A stretch of 64,000 nt of DNA. Source: Stercorarius parasiticus. Its lineage: Eukaryota; Chordata; Aves; Charadriiformes; Stercorariidae. The translations under genes and the position numbers were made by a program. Below, piece by piece: positions 49,901-60,100 of this stretch. The notes below the pieces were generated by a model. It saw only the letters and a list, made by a program, of their open reading frames with translations. It was not told the origin of the DNA and made no database searches. Position 1 is the stretch's first letter; each line of letters starts with the position of its first letter. The DNA lies in contig VWZL01001304.1 of assembly GCA_013396915.1 (NCBI GenBank), positions 1,183,393-1,247,392 of the forward strand, written 5' to 3'.

Positions 49901-51102
49901 AGGAAAGATGTATTTCTCTGTTACGCTTCTGGCTGTCGTGGATTGTCTTGGATGCTTTGTTGCTGTTGCTGCTGGTTGATGTGACATGTGACCTATGCAC
50001 TTTTTCACAGCTCTTTGCTGACAAACCTGTGCCAGTAGATGAGATTTATTTTTAGGACTAAATTAATATCTTTAATGTTTGCCTGATCCTTTTAGCTTCT
50101 GAAGTAATTAATTGGCTACTCAAGCATCTGCTGCTACCTAAGCAGCTGTTGAATGACAGTGGAATAAACTGGTCAGGTCTGTACTCATTGTAACTATGAT
50201 TGTGCTGGAGATCAGGTAGCTGAGACAAAGAGTGCACAGAAAGGAAGAGGTTTCATTGTGTTTATGTATTTGGGTAGAGCTGTATGGTGAGTTGACAAGC
50301 AGATCAGGCAAGAAGAGGAGGTGTTGGATTTGGGTACACTACAAGAATAACTTGATGAAAACACAGCAAGGCTAGATCTTCCTGTTAGCAAGAGCAGCTC
50401 TTGAATGCTTAGGCCAAGGTGGCAGCAGACTTTGCCTGGTTGTTTTTTTTAATTATGTCTTTTCATGATGCCTACTTTTGAAAGAAATGTCTTTTCTAGC
50501 TTTGTCTCTCACAAACGTCTGGTGTGTTTGTTCTAATTTTTCTCCTTTTTGTCGGAAGAAGGAAGTTGTCCTTCAACAAAGGGGAGATGCAGGTGCTTTT
50601 GCAGAAAATCTGTTTTATCGAGGTTTATGTCTGCATTATCTGGACTACAGTAAAGTTTCCCATAGGAATTGAGAACAGTTATATGGCCCTCTTGACTTTC
50701 TTGTGGACTTGTTTGAAGGTCTTAGTCTTATTTCTGTACTGTGTTAGGTTCCTAAGCCTGCAACAGTAACAAGTTTGAGTAGATTTTTCTAATATTCCTT
50801 GCAGTGACTTCCAGAGAAATCTTTCATCTCAACCGTATCAGGAGCAATGCTGGAGAGTATGCTCACTGGATGCACAGCGTCCATAATTTCTGTCATTGTG
50901 TGTGTAGTAAGTAACATCTATCTAACAGCTGAAGTGTTTGCCATCAATGTGATTTGGCAGCAGCCAGAAAAAAATTCCCAAGGCTGGTAAAAATATAAGC
51001 AGAAGAAAAAGCACTGATGTTTGTAATTAAAACAGATGGTATCATTTTTAGGAAATTTGAAGATTGGGGCTTTTAGTGTTGATGACGAAAAAGGAACAAG
51101 AA
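49901..51102. other. B4GALT6: B4GALT6 intron 1, between CR1 and LTR; nothing recognised
   Basis: No coding or repeat family recognised; the first 50-100 bases may still be CR1. Confidence 0.5.
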
Positions 51103-51183
51103 GCAGCTACTGAAATTATATATGGGCTAGCAGCTACTGAAATTATATATGGACTGGCAGCTAATGAAATTATATATGGGCTG
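51103..51183 (+). repeat. Three-copy tandem repeat, 27-base unit
   Basis: Copies at 51103-51129, 51130-51156 and 51157-51183 differ at only a few positions (for example GCTACTG versus GCTAATG, and GGGCTA versus GGACTG). Because 27 is a multiple of three, one + strand frame reads AATEIIYGL, AATEIIYGL, AANEIIYGL. The frame continues for 109 codons (51064-51393) into the neighbouring LTR. There is no evidence that it is translated. Confidence 0.95.
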
Positions 51184-51214
51184 TCAGAGAAAGGTCTAAG
51201 CATCCATCTCCGGA

Positions 51215-51680
51215 GAAACATGCTTTGGATTTGTGACCAAAACTGTGTTGATAAACACAGTGCTTTAGCTATTGCTGAAGAGTACTTGCACAGTGTCAAG
51301 GCTTTTCTGTTTTCCACTCTGTCCCCCATAGCGAGTAGGCTGGGGGTGGGCAAGAGATTAGGAGGGAACGCAGCTGGCACAGCTGACCTGTAGCGATCAG
51401 AAAGATATTCCATACCAAGTAATGTCATGCTTAGCAATAAAACTGGTGGGTTTTTTTTTTTCCCCCTAAAGTAGGTGTTGCTTGGGTACTGGCAGGGCAT
51501 GTGTCTCCTGGTGGTGAGGAGGAGATTGGATGAAGGAGGTTTTTTTTTGTTGTTTTTTTTTTTTTTTTGCTGTTGTTCTTCATCACTTTTGCCCTTCTGA
51601 TTCTTTCCCCTATCCCACTGCAGGGGAGCAAGCAAGCAACTAGGTAGTGGCTTACCTTCCAGCCAGGTCAACTCACCACA
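51215..51680 (+). mobile_element. Diverged LTR of the same family as the one at 5898
   Basis: Family landmarks appear in order on the + strand: TTTGGATTTGTG, TTAGCTATTGCTGAAGAGTA, CACAGTGTCAAGGCTTTTCT, GCGAGTAGGCTGGGGGTG, GGCACAGCTGACC, AAGATATTCCATACCAAGTA, TGTCATGCTTAGCAATAAAA, and near the end CTTCTGATTCTTTCCCCTAT and CCCACTGCAGGGGAGCAAGC, closing at ACTCACCACA. Compared with the 5898 copy it keeps a middle segment that the first has lost, but lacks the first part of the LTR and has two T-rich expansions (about 51449-51462 and 51539-51568). No internal retroviral region adjoins it. Confidence 0.85.
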
Positions 51681-53988
51681 TCTGAAATATGTGAATTAAG
51701 ATTATATTTCTATAAACCCGTTGCTCTGCAGTGTTAAAAACTCCTGTGACTTTGGCTTTTGGTATCACATTAAAAAGGAGAATGCAGCACACAATCTTCC
51801 AGAGGTTATCTCTGAAATCAGTGTTTACTAACTGATTTGTATTATAAAAGAACTGTATTTTAGTGTTGGAATAGGAAGATATTGAAGAGAGGAGCTGTAC
51901 AGTAATACGTGGGGAAAAGAGAAGGGAGGATACCAGTTTGAAGAAAGCCATTCTTTGTTAATTAGGAAAATTTTGTCCTATTTGAAAGGCAAAAATATAC
52001 TTAGTTTTACTTTCAGGGAAGCCTTGAATTTTGAAATTGTTTGAAGGTAAAAAATTGCTCTTGGAGGAACAGATCAAATTGTTTTTATGTTGATTCATAA
52101 AGGAGAATTTCTTAAGTAGGTAACTTCATGATCTCAAGAATTCTACAGATTCCCTGAAATGTTTAATACAGACACCCTAAAAACCAGAATTTTAATGGAA
52201 AACTATGAAAGTAAGAAAATAATTGGAGTCCCAAAGTGCTACTTTACAGTGAATTGGGTTAAAATTTTGAGAAGTTTTTGTGCAACCATTCTGTAAGGAA
52301 ATGCGAATGTTATCTGTTGTTTTGGATTCAGTTGTGTTGGATCCCAATAAAAATAATTTTTTTTTATTTCCTACCTTTGTCATTGGGCCAAGGTTGTAGT
52401 TTTCTTGTTTTGTTTTGTTTCTGTTTAGTGGCTGAGGGATGTTGAGATGACTTCAGGATCCTGGCAGACGAGTAACTTTTACACACATGGAAACTCTTGT
52501 TAACCAAACCAGCTAGTTATGTTGGCCAAGAGTTTGAGAATTATGCACCTTACATAGCACCTAATATGTTCACAGTCAGTCTTTTAAGTGGCAATAGTCC
52601 TTGTTCTAATAAGGAGTTATTTGAAAGCTAGGTTGCCCCCATTCATTCTTTTAAAAGCAAAACCATTATTGTAGGGTTTGCAGATAATATTCCTTAAAAG
52701 ATTACGTTGGTATTTGTATCTCTGTGGGTGTCTGTAGTATTGTTTGCTAATGTGCTGGAATTAGTCACTGTATTTTCCTCTGGAAATGCCCCAGTCCTTC
52801 ATAAAACAGTTCTCTGTAGTCTCTTTGTGTTGGGCTGTAAGAAGATATCAACTGATCTGGAATTATTTGTGCCATGCCCGTGGTGCTGGGTCATCTGATG
52901 AAGTGGAGGTCCTGGGATAATTTTCTAACTTTCTTTAATCTCTTTAGGACAGATTAAGATTAATCTGTTCTTTTTCTGTGATGTTTAGTTCTTTCCTCCA
53001 AAGTCTCAGAGCATTTTTGGGTTAGGGTGGTTACTAGTTGCAGCGAGCCAAATATCTGCCAGACAAAAGAGTGCTTAACATAGGTAAAGTGACAGATGAT
53101 CCCTTTGATCCTCGTTGCTACCCAGAGTAAAAACTGTTCAGCAAAGGGAATTTGTCCCTACTTTTACATTATTTTTTGAGCTCTGTGAGTCCTGGATAGA
53201 CATTTGCTTGCTCAGACATAAATGCATCTTCTTTTCCAACTTGCACTCTTCTGTTTAGGACAAAGGATTGTCTTGAGATCAGATCTGGGGCTTTGAGTGC
53301 GAGGCTGAGACAGCGGAACATTTCATGCTGTTATTATTAGTGAGTTGCTTAATTACTCAGAATGTTTATTTACTCACCCTTGGTGCCTATAATAAATATT
53401 TCACATATAATTATCAAACATTAATACTTAAAGATTGGCAGTGATTTGTAGCAGTGGTATAATGAAACAGCTGTTGGAGGTGAATGAATGCAGTAGCACA
53501 CTTTTACTGGAAGTTGTGTTAACTAATGAGTAAAAAGGTGGACTATTCCATGGGACTAAAAGATTTTCTAGACATTTTTTGTCCTATATGATGTATATGT
53601 AAATGCATATAAGGAATGTAACTACATATGAAAACCTTTCTATTGGTAATAAAAAGGAATTAGAAACCATCTAATTAGATGGTTTCCTGGCATAGTCAGT
53701 CTCTTTATGTAAGTTAAAGAGAAAAGAAAGTGTCATAGAAATTGTGTGTTGACATTTCGTAATTTTGGGGATTTATATAGACCTGTGGTTATGAATCCGT
53801 TTTATCCTTATGTTTTGTTGCTGTTAGGTTTCACTCTTTGTGGATCTTCATCTCAAAGGATTAATGTTCACTAGCCATGGATTCAGACATAGTAAAAAAA
53901 ATATTGAACACATTATAAATGGATGTTACAGTAATTTGGAAATACTTTGGTTTTAATTCAAATTCAAAATTGTTTTTTGTTTTATCAG
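51681..53988. other. B4GALT6: B4GALT6 intron 1, last part, with a perfect palindrome near the acceptor
   Basis: No exon or repeat family recognised. The 24-base palindrome at 53663-53686 is listed separately. The last 20 bases form the exon 2 acceptor. Confidence 0.65.
53663..53686. repeat. 24-base perfect palindrome centred on CTAATTAG
   Basis: GAAACCATCTAA and TTAGATGGTTTC are exact reverse complements with no spacer. The centre TAATTA is a double homeodomain core. It lies 302 bases before B4GALT6 exon 2. Confidence 0.95.
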
Positions 53989-54105
53989 CAAACACGTATC
54001 TCTTTATGGTGCAAGCTCGTGGTATAATGTTGAGAGAAAATGTAAAAACAATAGGACATATGATCAGATTGTACACTAACAAAAATACTACACTGAATGG
54101 CACAG
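53989..54105 (+). CDS. B4GALT6: B4GALT6 exon 2 (stem region)
   Basis: This 117-base exon is flanked by a T-rich tract ending in ATCAG and by the donor CAG|GTAAGA. It starts with the last two bases of an Ala codon (phase 1) and ends with the first base of an Asp codon completed by exon 3. It encodes about residues 39-77, the lumenal stem just after the membrane anchor, beginning (A)NTYLFMVQARG. Two N-glycosylation sequons, NTT and NGT, lie near its end (about residues 71 and 75). The start is set by homology and by the acceptor. An upstream in-frame ATG at 53919 is intronic read-through and not a real start. Confidence 0.97.
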
Positions 54106-57100
54106 GTAAGAGTATTTCTTATTTAATTTCATTTTTACGAGAGCTTTATGAAAAAAAACCCAAAACAACAAAAAAAACCCAACAAACCAACAACGAACGC
54201 AAACATACCAAACCTTAATGACATAGCTTGATTATGGAAACCTAGACCCAAGTCCTATTTCTCTGTAACTGGAGTGAAGGCCAAATAGTTACTGTTTATC
54301 AGTTTACCTTAGTAGGAAATATTTGTCATAGCTGTAACAACGATACCTTAATTTAGTTATTGTTCCTTTAGTGCAGTGAAATGTTTTTTTTGTTATGCTG
54401 CTAGGAATTTGTTACTTACAAAGTTAATGCTTTCACCTGCATGATGACATGTTACAAATTCAGTGGATAACGTAAGTTTTTACAAGAATCAATTCCTCTT
54501 TTTAAGATTATCCTGAAGGAAACAATTCTAGTGACTGTGTTGCTCAAACAACAATGTATCTTCCAGAAAACTTCACTTACTCTCCCTACCAGGCTTGTCC
54601 AGAGAAGCTGCCTTACATGAGTAAGTTTTAAACTGACCTTAATGTTTATCGAGTAAATTGGATTGTACTTAAAACAAAATACAATTATTTTAATATAAAG
54701 TATAATTGTAAGGAGTCCAAATATATTGCAGAAAATAATGAATAAAATATATGACTAGACAATAATGCTTAGCAGAATTTTGCCTGTAACTATTGTGTTG
54801 CTAAAACTTTTAGCCTCTTTACTAATCACCTAATATGTTTTAAATTTTATTTGCAAATAATTTTATTTTCTACAAATTAAATACTAAATGTTTTTATTAA
54901 TATCGAGGAATGCTGTAACTTTATAAAAAGTATCCATTCAGAATTGTATATTTTTAGGACTAGTTAAAAGTTTCCTTTTTGGAAATGGTATTCCTAGTAC
55001 AAAGATTCATGAGTCAGATATTAGTTCTCAAATCTTCATCAGCTAATCACAGTTACCTCAATATATAGGAAGCTGAATAAGGTGGTGTAGTAAAGTGAGA
55101 ATTGATGGAGGTAAGAAAGTGCTAAAGCCCTGTCATAATGAGGAAGTAGTACTTATATAACAAGTGAAAAGTTGTGATCCTCAGGAAACTTTAAAATTAA
55201 GCTTTAAAGCCCAGATGTTTAAGATTCCAAACTATTGAGTAGAACTTGATTACATAACCCTAACTGTAATTGTCTTTAAGCCTAGAATCTAAACTTCTAA
55301 TTACTTTGTTTGAAAGTGTTTAGTTGCAGAGGAGTCTCATGCAGAAATAAGCAACTGAGTGCTTTGGCACCGTTGCTGTTTTTTTATAAAACCTGTAATA
55401 TCACAGCTGTCCAAAGTAGCAGTATCCCAATGTATGCAGAAGGTCTTATAAGCAGGTATTGCACAATTAAAACAGTTAGACAAAATGGGATTGGAAGAGT
55501 TCCTTGGTGTAATTTCAGTGTCCTTAACCTGATTTAATGATGTGGCTGAAAAGCTGTTGGCATGACTTTTTTGTCTTCTTTCTTTAGACAAAGTATAGCT
55601 TTGCGAATATTCTTTAAAATTCCTGTTAAGAGCTGTAAACTTTCATGGGAATTCCCCTTTCCTGCAAACTTGCCATTTTTCAGATTCAGACAAAATTCTG
55701 GCCATTGTTTGCTCTGCTCTGGCTTGTAGAGAAAGCAATCCTTAAAGACCAAGAAGTATTGGGTAGACCAGTTTTGAACATAAAAAGAAAAGAAGCATAT
55801 CACTCCTGGTGGTGACTGCTTTACCTTACCTTCACCACTGATTGTTTGCTATTAAAAATAGTTTTTATATTTAACCTTTATAAAATTGCAGTCCCTTGGT
55901 TAAAACAGTTCCTTCTTAGAATCCACTGTTGAGTTTTCAGCTTTTTTCTCTCTGTTAGGAATTGTTACATTATCAGAGTTGCTGTAGGAAGCAAGGGATG
56001 ATTAAGTGTAAATGTCTTTTGTGCTCTGCATTTCGAAGAAATTGTAACTTGAGTCAGTAATCCATGGAATTACTTCTGTTCTAGTAAATGTTTTGTAGAC
56101 AGACTTAATATTTTTGAGTGAAGATTTAATAGTAGCATTAGGATAGATCTCAAAGCTAATTAGTTAAATTGAAATGTGTCATTTGGTGTCAGAATGTACC
56201 AACTAGAGAAGAAGAATCAACAATTCTCTGTAAATAAGTGTTAAATATGCTACTAGAAGTGACTTCATTAGTATCTGGCTGTATCTATTATGCTAACATG
56301 TTTATTTTACTTGCTTTATTTAAAATCAAACAAGTAAACTACTGATTTGTGAGAGAGAAAATTTGAAATAGTTTCTGAAGACATTTGTAACACCTTCGAG
56401 AATTCTAACCTCTTGTCCTTTGGGCTAGCACCTGACTTAAGCTGTGGGCTGTCATTCAGCGTTAGCAAGTAATTAAGTATTTAATATAGCAGTTCAGATC
56501 CATATCATAGCAAATAATGTTGCTGACAGCCAAGCTGAATTGCTGATCATTTTTTCTTCAAATAAAAATAGTGGATTTTATTAGACTAATCTAGATTTCA
56601 GTGTAACTTCTTTTTTAATCTTAACAGAGAAGTTTATCCAGAGAAGAGTACGGTAACAGTGCTTGTTATCTGTGTTTCTTTTCAACAACTCTGAATTCTA
56701 AAATTTGTCTCTTGCACTCTAAATATACAGACATATGGCCAAAAGTACGAATCAGTTGCCGTTTGTTATGAACTTAAATCATGTAAAAAAACTGTCTTAA
56801 GCCAAGTAGCAATTAGCCATGGTGTGATTATATCCTTATTTCAATCTCTTTCCCTCTGGAAATAGGGTTTGACTTTCAAAATCATATGGATGTTCTTTTC
56901 TGTAATATTGCACATGTAAACAAATAAAACTAAATTATTCCAATAGTAAATATTTTAGCTACTTTGTGAAACAAATAAAAAGTTCAAAAAATGTCAACTC
57001 TGGATAACCAGAGAAACAAGAATGATGATTATGATGATTGAAAAATGCATATAAATTAGTATTTTTAATGTAACTTTCAAGGGATCTGGCAGTTGAATTC

Positions 57101-60100
57101 TGCTAGATTAGTTCAAAATTGTATTGGCTTTTGCTCCCTGTTCTACTTGTGCATTTGTCTGCTGTTCCCAGAAGTAGGATATTCTAGTATTCCATCAACT
57201 GAATAGTTAAGCTTTTCCTAATACTCAACCTGATAATCAACCTGCATTTATTTTTTCTTTTTTTTTGTTTTGTTTTGTTTCTTTACCCTCCTGCAAGTTA
57301 GTTGCATTTTTCCTTACCCTTCTTGATACTTGGAAAAAAGTTGGTTGCCATCTATGTACCAAATTATTCTGTCTTGGAAAAGACTTGTGTTTTTGTCAGT
57401 CTTTCCCTTTGTAGATAAACCGGTACTTTCAGCCATTCTAGACTACATAGTTTCTAGAGCTCTTTTCATTCTTGATTTTTGTACTGTAGACTTTCTCTAA
57501 TTTGATTTATTTTTTTTTAAATTAATTTCACTCTATTGATTTGCTGAAATTATTTTGTTTTCTGATTGTATTCTTCAAAATGCTTTTTGCTTCCTCAGTT
57601 TTCTTTTTTTGCGGGTTGTATAAATATGTTTTATTGCGGCATGCTGGACGGTAATGGAAGTAGTGAATACTAAGTCCAGGTATTTACTGAGATGTCTTCT
57701 CCTGCCCACCACCAACGACAGGGAAATACTGCTGTTTTCCATTCGCACCTCTCCTCTGTACTTCTGATGGTACCAATATTTCAGGGTTTACTATAGCTAC
57801 TTTTTAAACAGTCTGGAGAGAATTTCATCATGTCCCATCAAGTTAGAAGCCCTTGCATTACATAAATACAGTTTTACCATTCCTCCTTTTTTTTTTAAAA
57901 AGTTATGTTTTTATTATTTAAACTCTGTAAGCATCTGAGTGCATCTAAACTTTTCTCAGAAGACTAAGGCACCTGAGTCCTTTGCATCATGTATTGTTTG
58001 CTTCCTTTTCTGGTATAGTAATTGACCTTTACTTATCTCTATTTTCCTATTGGATTCTATAAATAGAAAGGTTCCTGTTGCTTCTCTGTCTCTTAGTAGT
58101 TGAAATTGATCTGGTGAATTACTTATTTTTTTTAAAATTTAATTTCTAGATGTTTATACTCTATATACAGGTCCTTTGTTGATTGCCCTTGTTTCTACTT
58201 TTTATAAGATTTCATTTTCAGGTTATTGAAGAGTTACATATGCAACCATAATGATCATCTAAGCTTCTCTTATTTTTTTTTTTTATTTTAAAGCTCTGTA
58301 GTAGTACCTTGTTCTAGTGTATATTTATACAGTCCTTTTTCAGCAACTGCCAGGTTTCCTTTTTCTTCTAAAATAAATAAATAAATGTGAGTTTGCTTAA
58401 ATTTGCTCTTAAAAGACCTTCTCCTTATGGTACTGTTCCTGATCCTTTTTTTCCCCCTATCATTTTCCTTTTATTTAAAGTTACCTTCTACATTTACAAG
58501 TAGTTCTACATTTAATCATATCCAAAACTAAAATAGCTCTTGCAATATCTTCTGCCTTCTTCTGAAAACAGTAGTTATTCCTAGTGTGGTCCAAAAATTC
58601 CAATCTTTCCAAAAGATTTAGATAGTTACTCGATTCAATGTTACAACATGAAGCAATCTTTTTGACACAAATAGGATGTTTTGGGTATGGGCATGGGGGA
58701 GAAAATGGGAGTGATTTTTTTTCATTGATTTTAAAATTCCAGCCCTCACAAAAAAGACATTAATTTTTAGACAAAAAAAGTGGAATATTTTATGGTGTCT
58801 GTCAGTTATTGCAAGATTTTTATTTGATGATCTAGTATAGTAGTTGCTGTAGAACAACTTGAGCTTCTGGTTAAAGAGTGTTACACTGTTCTTCTCCCCA
58901 GATTTTCTTGGCTCCTCCTACTACTGTTTTTGAGGGTAGAGTATTTACTATGAATCATTTCTAGTTTTGAAATTTATACACATGCATAAGCTTATGACAT
59001 GCAAGTTTTTAGCTATCAATTAAGTGTAAATATTTTCTCATAATAAGTACTAACCTGATTTTTTTGCTACCATATTGTGGTCTTTATTCAATGTCTTGCA
59101 GAATTCCACTCTAATCAGTAGCCATTTGCAAATGCTTTTCCCGTTAGGCTAGTTAGTTTTATCAGTGGTAATTCTCAAATCTAGCTGCTTGCTATAAACT
59201 GCTTTGATGTAGACAGTGGTGAATTATTGGTTGAAGGCTGTACATGAAATGTATGTAATTATCTAGATTGTAAATTGAGGAATTTTGTGGAGTGCAGTGA
59301 TGATGTGTTTTCTTTTTCTGTGGAAGTGCAGGTAGGAGGACACCCAGAATTTGAGTATCAGTTCAGTAGTGGAGATGATGGGGGTTGTTAATGGTGGTAC
59401 TTGAAATGAAAGATGACTAATTTTCTGGAATAGATACAGAATTCAAATTACTTTGCTTGTTCTGTGTCCTCTGAAATTAGTATGTTGCTTATAGGATTTA
59501 TTGAAGGAATACTTATATTGGGAAATTCATTCTGTAAAAAACTGAATATTAAGAGGCTAGTATAAATAGTTTCTTTTTTATCTGTAGGTAGTGTAAATAG
59601 AAATTTCTGATGCTATTGGTCTATGATATACCTTGTAGTGTTAGATCTGTTGTCGTAATTGAAATTAATAAATAATATTTTTTTCCCCTCTATTTAGGAG
59701 GTCTTATCGATGTTAATATGAGTGAAATTAGTTTTGATGAAATTGAGCAACTGTTTTCAAAAGATTTAGACATTAAACCAGGAGGACACTGGAAACCAAA
59801 AGACTGTAAGCCACGATGGAAGGTGAGATGCTGCTTTTCTGCTTTTTTTTTTTTCCTGTTGGTGTATAAGAATATTTACCATTGAAAGCACTCAGTCTTT
59901 TACTGCTATATCTTTTATATAACATGTAGTATGTTATAGTATATGTATTATGAAATTTGTGCTCAAGAAGAGACTAAAGCTTGAAATGGATTGTCAAGAA
60001 CTTCTAAAGGTTTAGTAACAACAGTTAATGAACATTTTATCATATGTCTGCAAGCTTGTCCTATGTGTGCGTTACTTAAAGTGTAATTAGGAGCAAGTGA

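Noticed and set aside
51048..51671. 207-codon open frame on the - strand
   Set aside because: It runs antisense through the degenerate LTR, its T-runs (read as Lys) and the 27-base tandem repeat; not a gene.
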